A stretch of 64,000 nucleotides of DNA from Nymphaea colorata. Its lineage: Eukaryota; Streptophyta; Magnoliopsida; Nymphaeales; Nymphaeaceae. Positions 36,133-61,013 of this stretch are shown one piece after another (the first letter of the stretch is position 1; each line of letters opens with the position of its first letter). The DNA is taken from the NCBI RefSeq assembly GCF_008831285.2, contig NC_045147.1:13122854-13186853 (forward strand), in the 5' to 3' direction. A model generated the notes under the pieces. The model worked only from the letters and a program-made list of their open reading frames with translations, made no database searches and was not told the origin of the DNA. Position numbers and translations under genes: made by a program.

Positions 36133-36268
36133 TGTTCTCTTCCTGTCAATTGCAGCGAAAGGCTTTGAGCCGTATGGCCTTTAAACCTTTTGATATACAG
36201 TTATTAATCTTCTTGCTTAGTCATACACTTCCATACCCCAAGGAGAAACCTCTCTTCCGGCAGAGAGG
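36133..36268. promoter_or_regulatory. 136-base bidirectional promoter/leader between two PPR genes
   Basis: The start codons of two divergent PPR genes are only 136 bases apart, so both 5' leaders and the core promoter elements must lie in this spacer or overlap the neighbouring coding regions. I see no clear TATA box on either strand, as is common for housekeeping PPR genes. Confidence 0.65.
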
Positions 36269-37753
36269 ATGAATTTTGTCAAATGGCCCAGATATCTCAC
36301 TCCCGGCAATCTCACTCGTCTTCTCAAACGCCAAAAGAACCCGCTAACAGCTCTCCAAATCTTCAACGCGGCGAAAACACGATTCCCCAACTATAGGCAC
36401 AACGCCCCCATCTATGCCACCATGATCACTCTCCTCGGCAGCTGCGGTCATCTGAAGGAGATGGGCGACGTGATCGAGCAGATGAAGGACGACTTTTGCG
36501 TGTCCAAGGACTCCATGTTTGCGGATGTCTTCAGGATCTATGGCAAATTCGGAATGTCCAACAGAGCTCTGGAGCTCTTCCGCCGGCTGAGAGAATTCAA
36601 TTGCGTTCGGCGCGACAAATCATTTGCTACCCTCTTGGAGATGATGGTATCGGAAGGTGAATTGGAGATCGCCTGCCGTCTCTATCTCACTTCGTCGACG
36701 TTCGGGGTGGCGCCGAGCACTCGCTGTGTCAACGTGTTGATCGGGGCTCTGTGCGCTAGAAATCGTTCGGACCTAGCATTGCAAATGTTCAAGGAGATGC
36801 CTGAGCAATGCTGCTATCCGGACAGGGACACGTATTTGCTTCTCATGAAAGGATTATGCAGAGAAGGAAGACTGAACGACGCCATTCATTTGCTTTACTC
36901 CATGTTCCGGGGTCTGTCAACGAAAGGTTGTGGTGCTGATGTAGTCGTGTACAGGACGCTTCTAGAAACGCTTTGTGAAGAAGGGATGTATCATGAAGCG
37001 AATGACGTTCTGGGGAAGGTGCTAAAGAAGGGGCTGAAGGCGCCAAAGGGTCGCCGGAGTGGTGTGGATTTAACCGAGTGTGCCGGTCTTGGTGGGCTGC
37101 AAGAGGCCAAGGCGGCGATAAATAGTGTATTGGTAAAGAGAGGAGCTGCTAATGCAAGAGGTTACAGTGCCATGATTTGTGATCTTCTGCAAGTGGGGAG
37201 AGTTGTGGAGGCAGACCAATTATTTGTCGAAATGTCTGATAGAGGACTGAAGCCTGCGTTGCCTGTTTACAATGCAAAGATTGACGAGTTGTGCCGAGAG
37301 GGGAAGTTGGTGGAAGCAGTCTGTGTTCTAGACCAAATAGCAGGTGATGGGAGCCTCCCTACCGTGGAAACTTATAACATACTAATACGAGGGTTCTGTC
37401 ATGGAGAGAAATCGAAGAAGGCAATGTCCTTTCTGGAGAAGATGGTGAAGCAGCCTGGCTGTGACCCTGATGCAGAAAGCTATGGAATTTTGATCTTGGG
37501 GTTGTGTTCTGAAGGTTTGTTTAGCGAAGCAGGCGAGGTTTTGGAAAAAATGGTGAGAAGAGGATTCCGCCCAAGTAATGAAGCCTTTACTGGGCTGATC
37601 AGAGGACTTTGCACCGAGGGAAAGAGCTATGATGCTGTGTACTTCTTGGAGGAAATGATAAACCACGGTAAGACTCCTGATTCTGTTGTTTGGAACTCCC
37701 TAGTTACTGTAGTTTGCAGTAAGGAGGAGGAAGGGAATGGTTGTTATTTCTGA
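36269..37753 (+). CDS. EMB3101: P-class PPR protein, EMB3101 (At1g05600) orthologue
   Basis: An intronless 494-residue protein; the Arabidopsis protein is about 500. The N-terminus (MNFVKWPRYLTPGNLTRLLK, then QKNPLTALQIFNAAKTRFPN) and the CYPDRDTYLLLMKGLCREGR block match the EMB3101/At1g05600 type as I remember it. About a dozen P-type repeats follow, including GDGSLPTVETYNILIRGFCH, GCDPDAESYGILILGLCSEG and FRPSNEAFTGLIRGLCTEGK. P-class proteins bind organellar RNA for stabilisation, splicing or translation; the Arabidopsis gene is embryo-essential. The start is the first ATG after the bidirectional spacer. There is no frame damage. The C-terminus ends with a short acidic tail and is followed by a TA microsatellite 250 bases on. 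Confidence 0.9.
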   Translation: MNFVKWPRYLTPGNLTRLLKRQKNPLTALQIFNAAKTRFPNYRHNAPIYATMITLLGSCGHLKEMGDVIEQMKDDFCVSKDSMFADVFRIYGKFGMSNRALELFRRLREFNCVRRDKSFATLLEMMVSEGELEIACRLYLTSSTFGVAPSTRCVNVLIGALCARNRSDLALQMFKEMPEQCCYPDRDTYLLLMKGLCREGRLNDAIHLLYSMFRGLSTKGCGADVVVYRTLLETLCEEGMYHEANDVLGKVLKKGLKAPKGRRSGVDLTECAGLGGLQEAKAAINSVLVKRGAANARGYSAMICDLLQVGRVVEADQLFVEMSDRGLKPALPVYNAKIDELCREGKLVEAVCVLDQIAGDGSLPTVETYNILIRGFCHGEKSKKAMSFLEKMVKQPGCDPDAESYGILILGLCSEGLFSEAGEVLEKMVRRGFRPSNEAFTGLIRGLCTEGKSYDAVYFLEEMINHGKTPDSVVWNSLVTVVCSKEEEGNGCYF

Positions 37754-38000
37754 TTGTCAAGGATAAAACCACCTCTAACTGAGAAATCTCTTTTGTGGTC
37801 ATACAAGATAGACCATGGCCTTGTTTCAAGTAGAGAGTTCAAGAACGAGTCGAGAATCTCAAACTCCATTGCTATAAGTTTGGCTTGAGCTCGACTTGCA
37901 TGCTTAAACAAGTCCAGTTGGAGCAAGTGGCCCTCATGTACTGATGAGCCAAGTGGACTGCAGCTTCCTTCAATCTCAGTTAAGCAGCTTCTCAAGCAGT

Positions 38001-38064
<64 letters not shown>

Positions 38065-39500
38065 GTATATATATATATGTATATATATGAGACTTTGATC
38101 ATAACGTCTAAACATAGTGTTGATTATGGTAGTCGCCCATCATGGTTAACATTTTTTCTTGCAGTTTTGGTGGCACAGGAAATTACACTCAGTCTGGAAA
38201 TTTTACTTCGATCTATTTTTGAAGGATTCGATCTATTTTTGAAGGAGCGGAAGGAGTATTTTATCCTACCACTCCACTGGGCTATAAAAGATGATTCTTT
38301 TATCTATTTTTTGCATTAAACTTCGAGCCTAGGAGTCCTAGGGAAGGCCTAATATGATTTGCTCAATCTGAAGTTGTGTGTGGGAGATGCGAGGTAAATT
38401 TGAACATGGGGCAGATGTCCCTTAAATCAGCCACATATCTGCCAATATTAGGAAACCCTTAAATTGGCCCCTGAATCATTGCGGTGCAGAGCCGACACAT
38501 ACTGGTATTGACAAACATTGGCATGAACAGTAGAAGTTTGCTTATTCGCAGCTTGCTTTTTAAGAAAAAATACCATTAGTGTTGACCCTGATCATTGATA
38601 TCAGGTAAATTCTGGAAAGGAAAAGTGATTTCCTTGCTCTTGTTGCTATTGTAGTAAACTGCAAAAGTAGATACCCATATGGCATGTTTTGTAATTGACT
38701 AGAGCTATTATTCAGTTCTGGGAAACAAGATAGCTTGACTTCATGGAAAAGAATTAATCGTCACTTTTCAGCCTAAGCTTGTCTCCCCAACATAAAGTTA
38801 CAAGCACTTGGTTTGCTTTAGAATGAAGACAAAGAACCAAAAAGAGGCCATGATCATGAGCCATAGACTTACAGTTGAATGAATATCCGTAACAAATAAG
38901 CTATAAGCTCAAAAAGTCGCTAATACGAATCTAATCTCCCAGAATTGTGGACGCCACTGTCAAGCAGATTCAGTTAACAGATTAAAGAGAGTGGATGCAA
39001 ACGGATCAGAATCGGGTTGGATCTAAAGGTAGTAGCATACCCAATTCAATTGCCCTTTGTATAGTTGGATCAGTCTGAGGTTCAAAGTTGGTATAACTCG
39101 TTTGAGTTGAACCCAAGTTCTACAATTAATCACGTTGATATCTTGCTTGTATTCGAACCTGGATCTGGATTCAGATTCACTTACAGAAGCCTTATTTCTT
39201 TATCATATTGAACATTATTTTCAATACTGGAACTGAATAATTGGGTCCGAACACAGGCTTGATAGTTAATAAAGCCAGACAACCCTACTAGCGGTGCCAG
39301 GCCACATGCTTGTCGATGGTTGTAGATATCCAACTGCTGGTTCAAATGCGATCCATTTAATTTGATATAACAAAGTAGGTCTGTATCTAAATGCAAATCC
39401 AATTCCAAGTCTAAAGTTTAGATTAAATCCAATTAGGTAGGATTCGGTAAAGGCTGGATCATACCGGCATCGGAGTCCTTTTACGACCCGAATTCCGGTT
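37754..39500. other. AT-rich spacer after EMB3101
   Basis: Contains the EMB3101 3' flank, a TA microsatellite, a small direct repeat GATCTATTTTTGAAGGA (38211-38243), and degenerate GATC-type repeat words at 38990-39430. No gene is supported. Confidence 0.6.
38002..38089. repeat. (TA)n microsatellite
   Basis: About 88 bases of TA dinucleotides interrupted by occasional TGTA steps, which can fold on itself. Confidence 0.95.
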
Positions 39501-39696
39501 CAAGGAAGGAAAGAGGAATCGGCTACGGCTTACCTTTTGACGATAGATCCCTCCTCGCTTCGTTTACGGGTCTCGCCATCATCGGGCGCACGTCAGCCGT
39601 TGGATCGGACCTTCTTCCCCTCCCCGTCGATCGAACAGAAGTAGGAAGAAAGAGGCTGTCTGCCTTCTCTCTTCCCCTACACCGTCTTCTGCTCCA

Positions 39697-39704
39697 TATA
39701 AAAG
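39697..39704 (+). promoter_or_regulatory. TATA box of the UBP gene
   Basis: TATAAAAG lies in a CT-rich context about 370 bases before the start codon. Transcription would begin near 39725-39735 and give a leader of roughly 340 bases if unspliced. Confidence 0.6.
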
Positions 39705-40068
39705 CTCTTGCCTTGCGCTTTTTTTCGTCCTTTTCCGTGTCTTTCCCGGCAATATAGGCTCCCTCCTCTCCTCCTCTCTCAGATAGTACGTTGTCGGTCA
39801 ATCGCTGTCCGCTGCCTCGGCTCCGGTGCATCGGATCAAGGATTCTGCAAATATCGATCGTGTTTTGGTTTCGATCTCGACAACCGCTCGTCTTTTGGGG
39901 GAATGTTTGTCATCCTTGAGGTCCTTGGACTCGTTTCCTGAGTCATGCATAGTGCGGAGTAGGGGATTTCGTCGCCGATTCTTTATTTATGCTTTTCTGT
40001 TGTTCGCTTCGGAGGTTTTCTGGAGTGATTATTGGAGAGGCGAAGGGGAAGGGGGTTCGTGATCCAGT

Positions 40069-52653
<12,585 letters not shown>

Positions 52654-55412
52654 GGTCTTGCTTAAAGCACATTTGAGTAAAATAGTGCTGCTCTTGTCTT
52701 GCATATCGGGAGATGGACAGCCCTCTGTAACATTGATTGCTCCTGTGGTTAACGCGGCTTTCCTGCAGGCAAAGATTATGAGCCTTCCTCGCCCAGAAAT
52801 ATTGGAACTAAAGTAATACAAGGAAATGGAAGGTTTGGACGCAAGGGGATGCCTTGGCACCGGGAGAGGGGCCTCGTCTATAATTTTGAGTCTTGATGAG
52901 GCTAAGTTACTGCTTGCGGTTGAATAGGAGTAGTAGTATCATAATGTTGGGTATCATTATTTGGACGTTTCTTTTCCTGTAGGAGAATTGGGGAAATTAG
53001 GCAATTTGTTTGACATTATCATATGGGTAATTCTTTTTGGGGCCTTTGATTTAATGAGGTGGACATATACCCGGCTCTTGCAGTCGCGTTATTCATCATG
53101 CGGGTTTTAAGAAAGAAATAAAGGTCTTCGTTTTAACGTTCGTTTGTGATAATGCTGATCTTACGGCTAGAAGCCTGGAACATTTCTATGAAACTGCTGC
53201 TAGAAAGGATCTTAATTAACTGAAGGTTCATTGTTCGGCTTGTGAAATGGCTGTCCACGTTCTACTCTGTGTTTAATGCTGTACAGACAATTTCTCTTTC
53301 TCTCTCTATCTCTTTCTTTCTCTCTCTGGTTGTTGTCCATGTTCGAGCATTGTGTTGACTACAGTTGGTTCTTGTCCCGAGCGACCGAGTTTGACCAGTA
53401 TTTGTTCAGCTCCGTAAGCTCATTATCATGTGAGCTTTCTATTATGCACACTAGGGGGCAGACACCATTTTCACACGGAAGAATTACTAGAGAAAAAGAA
53501 CGAACAGGCTATTGCCATCCATGTTTTTCCTAAACCACCACACGTAAATGGTAACTCCATCAAGGCATGGGAACCGTCAGTGCTTGAGCTTCCAAATCCT
53601 GCCATCCTTCACAGCTCACCTACAGTTCAGACTTCGCCACTTCTTAAAGCTGCTCCATCCTTAAAGCCAGGTTAGTTTCTTAGTTAAAAGTGTATTCTCA
53701 AAACAAAGGCAGGAAAAGTGCACTCATTCTCACGAGAGCCAACAAGCCCAGTCTGAACTCCCATGAACGGTTCCGCTGGTTTACCAGCCATGCAGTTTGA
53801 AAGAGATCGAGACATCCAGCCGTTTACATATCTGTGCGCCCAATTATTACGTAACATTGAGGTGTCTCGAGTTATGGGTAAACTGTAGCAGCAGATGGAG
53901 GACCATTATCTTGAAAAGGCATGTCTCGCCAATCCCGAAGGGTTAAGTTGATGTACGGTTGCATTTTGGATCCTTCTGCAGCTCTGACTACAGCATGTAG
54001 CTGGCCACGTGAACTTTTTCCCCCACTTACAATTTATAGTACCACTGACTACGACGACAACAGGATAGAGAGAAAGTGGTGGGTGGCTAGTTACTCGTCC
54101 AATCAGTGAATTCAGTGTCTGGTACTCCCCAGTAACCAGCCCATTGGAGCATGTAGTGGAAGTTGGCTGTTCACGGAATCAAGTATTTACTGGAACAGTT
54201 CCTGTACCAGTGGTGGTGAAAAAGTAGGGAGAGAGAGAGAGAATGAGAGAGACTTGGTATCGCGAAGATGGCAATGACGTATTGGACACTAATGGCCGTC
54301 TTATGTCCCGTCTTGTCTCTATGGTACTAAAAGGAGAATCAAGGAGACAGGAGGGAGAGGCTGGTTGTCGCAACATACATTCATTTATTAGTTGGAGTTA
54401 GATTTATTTGGAGAAGTATGCGTGGGGAATGACAAGGTGGGTGATCAATGATGTGCTAGTTTTGTCTATGCTGCAGCGTCTTGTCTGCCATTCTATTGGG
54501 CTGAGGCACTTAAAAAGCAGGCCTCACGTTGCTCACCAGTTGGCGTTTCATCAGAAAGAAAGAGACAAATTGCTCAGAATTGGATTTCTTGCAGCTTTCG
54601 TAATCTTCCCACAGTAATAAATAATGGAGAACGAAAAGAAAAAGAACCAGAAAATATAATCATCAAAGCTGCAAAGGGACCTTCTTGAGTCCTGAGGCTA
54701 AAAAGGGGAGGTAAATCTAGGTCCCCTTTTGGGAAAGATAAAATCCAAGGCGCTGCTTCTCTCGTGCTCCCTGCAAAATCGACCATAAAAAGCATGGATT
54801 CAGATATGCTGGGCAGGAAGCAGCTCAAGCAAAGCGACCAGTGGCACCGATTCTGCAACTTCGTGGAAGTTTTCAAGCAGTCATCAGCATGAAATGAAAA
54901 GATTTCAGATTTTTTTTTACGTTCGACATATATTCCAGGCTTCTTAGGTACTTCAACTTGAGACCAAAAGTTGGTAACTTCTTTTATCTATAAATAATGG
55001 CAGATTTCCGAATGAACTTTGTTATATGAAAAGGAAGATAAAATCAAATTTTATCTCTCATGGTTCAGTGAAAGGAAGAAAAGAAAAAAGAATACTTACC
55101 CCCATTTGCTTGCCTTCTTCTATCTTGAGGAAAAATAATAAGTGCAGATGACGCCCAAGCCAACCAATCCTTGTGTGAGAAAGCCCCTCCACACGGAACG
55201 CAGTCCCTACAATATAAAACAAACAAATAATTTTTACAACAATATGTCTCGGGGTTTCCTGAATCGGAAGACTACAGGGCAAGCCATAGCAATGTCTCTG
55301 CATCTTCTTTACTTTTTCCGTTTAATTATTTTCTTGTTTGCTTGATAAAAAGTACTTCTGCACATTGGTTTAAAATTTTCTCCGTTTTGCAGATGAGAAT
55401 TTAGAAAATGGA
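52654..55412. other. Spacer between UBP and the GH17 gene
   Basis: The first 500 bases are the UBP 3' flank with AATAAA at 53117. An open frame at 53430-53672 has balanced codon use, a Pro/Ser-rich translation (PNPAILHSSPTVQTSPLLKA) and ends at a possible donor (CCAG|GTTAGT), but has no recognisable start exon or partner. A GA-rich tract lies at 54227-54250. No gene is firmly supported. Confidence 0.5.
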
Positions 55413-56754
55413 TCAACATTCAGTTCTAACGAGAGTTTTTGGGTGGCGGAGAAATGTGGGAATCTTTACCGTAGCGGAGGAGAAGGAACTGAAGGTCGAC
55501 GACGACGACGGGTCGTTCGGATTGTCGAATGAATCTGATGATGAGGATGAAGACTGGCCGCCCGTGGACGCCGGACCTAGCCTTGCGCAATCCAGCCCGA
55601 CGTCATATGCCGGCGTCCCGTCCGGCTTGAAGAGGCCGTAGTTCCTCTCCGACGTCGGCCCGGGCTTGAGATTCTCGTTGAACAGAGCGAACACGTAAAC
55701 TTCCAGCGCACAGTCGGGCCTCTTGGGAGTACCCTTCTGCTCGGCTACGATCTTCATCAGGTTCCCATTGTACGTCTGGGCGTTTTCCAGAGTAGCTCCG
55801 GTCTCCTGCGGGTCCCCTTTCGACGGCCATCCCGTCTCCGACACCTTCACGATCAGTTTACCGTGGCCCGCGGCCTCCAGCGCAGCGTAAACCGCGTCGA
55901 TTTGGGCGAAAAGCATGTTGTCGTAGTGAAGCCCGTTGCCCGGATCGACGACGCCGGCGTTTGGCCGGAAAAGGACATAATCGAGAGAGATGTGCTTCGG
56001 CTCGCTCATGTACGCGAAGAACGGGTAGGCGTTGATGAGGAAGGGCGATCTGGTTCGCTCGTGGAACTCAAGCAGCAAGCGAACCGGTCCCGCGAGATCT
56101 CGCCGGAAACGGCCACTCGACGGCGGATAGGACGTTTCCAGGACCGCGAGCGAGTTCGCGGTCGTCACCTCCACCTTATCGCTCAGCCCTAGAGTTCTCA
56201 GAGCGGCGTAGACGTTCTGCATCGCCGGAATGAGGCATCCGACCAACGTCGTGTCGTTTCCGGTGAGCACTTCGTTCCCGACGGTGATGTAACCGATCCG
56301 AGTGTCTGGCACGTACTGCTTGACATTAGACTTGACCCAGGCGAGAGCCTGCGACGGATCCGCCATCTGTCTGACGCACTCGTTCGGAATCGCGACGACA
56401 AACTCGATGTCGGTGCCGCGAAAGGCGCGGAGAACCTTCGGATCGGCGTCATAGAGCTTCACCTTGGTAATGTTGGCGGACTGAAGGAGTCCCACCACGC
56501 GGTCCGGCGACGGAAGGTTGTTGGCCACTTGCCCATAGTTAACGCCCACCAACGGAGACGCACTCGCCGGGGGAAAGAAACGTACACCTGCATTCACCGA
56601 AATTCCGAAAGAAAAACCAGCTCAAACCATTGGAAACTCACCTACGGAGACTCCGCGCCGGAATTTCTCCTTAAAATCAAAAGACCGCCGGAATGAACGC
56701 ACCTGAGAGGAGGAGAAGGGCGAGGAGAGGCCAGCATTGGGTACGTATCGCCAT
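55413..56754 (-). CDS. Glucan endo-1,3-beta-glucosidase (GH17)
   Basis: Two exons on the minus strand, 56754-56703 and 56587-55413, with a 115-base intron in phase 1, give 408 residues. Exon 1 encodes a signal peptide (MAIRTQCWPLLALLLLS). The enzyme cleaves beta-1,3-glucan (callose) in the wall or apoplast. The mature domain starts near SPLVGVNYGQVANNLPSPD. The acid/base glutamate is in YITVGNEV (E123) and the nucleophile in VSETGWPS (E268). The end of the barrel is marked by FALFNENLKPGP and ERNYGLFKPDG. N-glycosylation sites are visible at N56 and N128. After the catalytic domain (about 345) there is no X8 module, only a Ser-rich tail of about 60 residues ending basic. No hydrophobic C-terminal GPI signal is seen. 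The coding region is very GC-rich. The exact family member is not assignable. Confidence 0.93.
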
Positions 56755-58960
56755 TTTTCTCCTTTTTCTTGCGTTTTTTTGCTTTCACTTTTATTCCTAG
56801 AAGATTGTGCAGAAGAGGAGTGGAGAGCAAGAGGAAAAGGACTGTGAGGTCGCCCTCTCACTGGTGAAAAAGCGGGCTCCAAAGGCGGAGAGGGGAAAAG
56901 CCTCAGTCGACCGTTACTTTACGGGGGTGTTCCTGTATAAAGACCCATGTTTGTCACAGAAACAACATGTAAATTGGTGTTTCATTGATGGCATTTGAGT
57001 ATAAGCTTAAGGACTAAATAGTCTTTTCATTCACTTTCAAGCCTCGGGGTAAGTTGCCAGTACACCTTCCGAGAATCCAAGAAGTTTCTTCGGCTGCGGC
57101 GGTGAATTTTTCGAGCCAAATGACTGTAATACCCTTACCTACATCGAGACCCCGGATCCGTGGCGCATCCGGTTCTCGTGAAGTTCCCCTCTCATGTTTC
57201 CCACGAAATGGCAGTTCGGGTCTCGGTTTTCTCCATCCAAACCGAATCCCGTCATGGGGCAGTTTTGTCATTTAGTCAGTTGAGACCTCCCCACTCCAAC
57301 AGGGAGAACTACAGAACTTCGGTGTGATTTCTCTTCGCAAATCCCGCTTTCGCGTGATGTAATGAGAACCGTAGATCGGAGAGATGGACGGTCCCTGTCT
57401 TGCAGACCGTGAAGTGGATGGTAGCGACCACGACAGCTAGCCGGTGACCTCCGTCGTCTTCTCCAGCCGGCTCTTTTCACCGCTTCTCTATTTAAAACCG
57501 AACCTGAAATTATTCGCCGCCAATACGAATGTAGGGGTCCGATTGATATTCAAATCAGATCTAACTGGATTCAAACTCATACTTAGGTTTAAATTTTTTA
57601 TATTTAAACAAAATTTAGACCCAATTAACATAAAGTTCGGTCCCTTCAGTGTCATACCCTTATACTTTTAAGATTAGGACTTGTTTCGGGGTTTCAGCGG
57701 ACCTCATCTTGTGACATATGATGTCATAAGAGCGAGAAAAGCTACCCAAGTGAACACCCAACCCTTACCCTATGTCTTGCCACGCCTATGACCCACCCAC
57801 CTCATACGGCCTAAGAATATAGCATCCAGCTGAATCAAACCAAGATTTGACCATACTATGCCCCTCGATGGGAAATACCTATGTTGTGAATGTACATACC
57901 TAACTTCTTATAAAAAAAAAAAAGCCTTAGGCTCAATTTTTTTTCAAAAAAAAAGTACAAATATGCCCTCGCCTTTTCTGTCCCTTTGTGTGTAATACAT
58001 CATATGGAAGGGGGCATTTTCAAAAACCCGACCCTTCTCCTTGTTAGCCCCTAAAAAATTTGGCATGCTTTTCAGATTTTTACTAGTTTCTATTTAACCT
58101 GTTATAGAATTGGTCGTTATTAGAATTTAACCATAAAGGGTCCGATTGGCACCAAGGTTTTGTTATTTTTAATTAAGTATTTCGACCTGACCTGACCAAA
58201 CCTGACCTGAACGTCAAAACTATTGCGTGTTTAGCTAAAATTACCACAAGAGGGTCAGGTTGGTTTGACTATTTTTATTATAAAACCGCTGCCGTGGAAG
58301 GTCAGGCCAGCCCAGAGAAGATCTTTGCTAATTCCTAACAGAAAATACTCATGCGTGCCCCTAATTTACCGTCGCCGTATATTTTTATTACTCTTGATAT
58401 TTTCCCTTTTCTTCTCCTCACCAAAAAGAAACAAAAAAAAAAAATCAGCACTACTTGCCAACTATAAAATTTTAAAACATTGGGATTTCCCGACCGGTTC
58501 GATCGGCCACTTCCGTCACATTATTAAGATTCCTTTTGGATAAACAAAGAGAGCTTTTCGTTTAAGAACCCATGTTTTCACCATAATTCGAGAAAGCGAG
58601 CCTCGTTTTTCTTATTTTTCTGGTACAGGTCTCGCCTCTACTGCAACAGCTACACAAAAAGCCCTGAAGCGTTATATCTTAGAGCTTCTCAAGCTTTGCA
58701 TTTGTGTATATTGTCCATTAAAGTTAAAGAGTATTTCTCTCACCTCTATAAACGAGAAATGTGTATTTGTCTCATTTCATTGGTATCCAGTATGTTTTTT
58801 AGTTTAATAATAGGTCAGTGAGTTGACTCGAATACTTGACTGGGATAAATCATAATTTTTAATTTTTAATAGTGCTTTTTTACTACAAATAGATGAAAAA
58901 GGGATTGTCTTTCATGTTTGATTTTTTTTTAGCTAAAACTGAATAACATGTAATATGAGT
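56755..58960. other. GH17 promoter side and AT-rich spacer
   Basis: The first 500 bases upstream of the glucanase start are mixed in composition and presumably hold its promoter. 57520-58960 is AT-rich with degenerate repeat words (CCTGACCTGA-type near 58190-58215) and A-runs. No gene is supported. Confidence 0.5.
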
Positions 58961-58961
58961 A

Positions 58962-58962
<1 letters not shown>

Positions 58963-59000
<38 letters not shown>
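58963..59000. repeat. (TA)n microsatellite
   Basis: About 38 bases of uninterrupted AT dinucleotides. Confidence 0.95.
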
Positions 59001-59003
<3 letters not shown>

Positions 59004-60001
59004 TAGTAAAGCTAATGGATCGATGTTTGACACGACAACGAGTTGGAGAAAAAGACAACCTAAGTGTACACTTATTGTTGAGTGAACGCAAATACAGGTT
59101 AAATATATATGACAAAAACCACTTTAAAATCACCACATATTAATGTACATATTTCACAATTTATAAAATAACAAACTTCAAATTTCACAAGACAAACAAA
59201 AAAACTATAATTATTTGACGATACCAACTGACTCAAGCAGTTCAGTAAAAGACTGATATGAGCTTAATAAGAAAATTAGGCACATGGAACGGCTCTCCTG
59301 AATTATGGCCAAATTTCCTGCACTAAGAATGTTAGTCGTTTTGGATTGTATGTTCTCAACTCATAACACAAGACATTCCTGCTATATTTACAAGTGTGTT
59401 GATTGCGTCCTTAATTATATTCACATCGATACCTAGTGCGGCAAGATTTTGTGCCTAGTAATTGTTAATTCAGTCCCATGTTCATTGATCAGGATGATAA
59501 GAAAAATCTCAACCAAATAATTGACATGATGTTTATTCGTTTTAAGATCTTGAATCTAGAATCCCAATTGTACCTAACTAATTGTTAGGATATAGTATCA
59601 TCTCCAAATCCAAACAATTTTTATTTGCATTGTTTTTTATTGAAGCAGATTCATGAAACACCATCACACAGCGTTTCATAAATCTATTTTAATTTTCAAG
59701 GTAAATTTATTGATATAGTAACAAGTTGTTACCGTTACCAAACCACCCCTTAGTTTACCAAGGAGTCCTGCCACCATATGTAACAACCTGACCCATTCAT
59801 GGACTTGGGCCTCTGGTTCAGTCGATTTCAATCTGTCCCCTAACAGTTTAGGTTTCAACTTCAAAAACGCTAGAAACAAAGGCAACGATCTATTCAACAA
59901 CACTCATTATAAGTTATTGAAGATTTTTTATAATCTTCATTATGAACTAAATTTTTAAGGTTATACCACATATCAATTTTCTTATTTAAAATTATTTTAA
60001 A

Positions 60002-60002
<1 letters not shown>

Positions 60003-60052
<50 letters not shown>
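60003..60052. repeat. (TA)n microsatellite
   Basis: About 50 bases of uninterrupted TA dinucleotides. The sequence to its right (ACCGACTCGCCGAGTCGG) is a short perfect-looking palindromic stem. Confidence 0.95.
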
Positions 60053-60053
<1 letters not shown>

Positions 60054-60605
60054 CCGACTCGCCGAGTCGGCTGAGTTAAACTTTGGGTTAAATCTTGAGC
60101 CCTCTCCTTTCGCTCCGCTAAAGGACAACCAAACGGCTTGCGTCTGAGTCTGTTTTAGGTGGGCATGGCAGTGTGGCGGCACTAAAGTTAACCAAGATGG
60201 GCCCCATGCTTTTTATGAACCCAGGGGCCCACAGGTGACCCTGCAGCAGTGGAGCCCACCGAGGCCCAGGCTAATAAAGCAAAGGAAAGAGAACATCGGT
60301 CTCGTCGGGTCTGACAAATTCATGGAAGTTTTGTTTATGAGTCATTTATGAATAATGAATCGGCGACATAAAAGAACCGACAAACTGATATCGTGGCCAA
60401 CCTGAACCCAGCCGGCGAGCTCCCACTGGTTCGTTAGAAAATAATATACGTGAAGATCCGTGGGATTTTAAAACCATGGATATGTAATCCCAAACAACTG
60501 TATCCTTCAGCGCTAGAATATTCTTGACGCAAATTTGAATTCAGCATCAGATCTCACATTCAGGGCTATTGAACATAGTGTTTGAGCGAGGGAAACACTT
60601 ATGAA

Positions 60606-60791
60606 GGTGTTTGGTAACGGGAATATTGCATTCTTTTTTAAAACGTAGTGTTCAATGAAGGGATCATTTGCCAATGAGAACAATATGTTATGTTTTACGA
60701 TTTCATCTTAAACTAAACTAAAGCAGATTCATGAAATACTTGTTATGATATTTATATGAAGCAATAACAAAATTGTTATTGTCGTCAAACT
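60606..60791. mobile_element. MITE-like element with GTTTGGTAACGG terminus
   Basis: Left end GGTGTTTGGTAACGG and right end TTGTCGTCAAAC are imperfect inverted repeats. The interior contains AAAGCAGATTCATGAAATAC, a word also found near 59645 and in a weaker form near 10930. No coding capacity. Confidence 0.4.
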
Positions 60792-60936
60792 CATTCGAAT
60801 GTATCCACATTAATGAGCTGGTCTATGTGGTCATCTACCCGCACATGTCAAGCCGGCAGTCAGTGGCATAGCCACATTGCTCACACTAGTTCCTTAAAAA
60901 AAATTTATTTTTAAAAGAAAAACTTAAGTATTTATC

Positions 60937-60940
<4 letters not shown>

Positions 60941-61009
<69 letters not shown>
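60941..61009. repeat. (TA)n microsatellite
   Basis: About 69 bases of uninterrupted TA dinucleotides, the longest pure tract in the window. Confidence 0.95.

Positions 61010-61013
<4 letters not shown>

Noticed and set aside
37744-38115. ORF of 123 codons with Tyr/Ile repeats
   Set aside because: Produced by translation of the TA microsatellite.
55863-56192. Plus-strand ORF across the glucanase
   Set aside because: Antisense shadow of the GH17 coding exon, which has the catalytic motifs.
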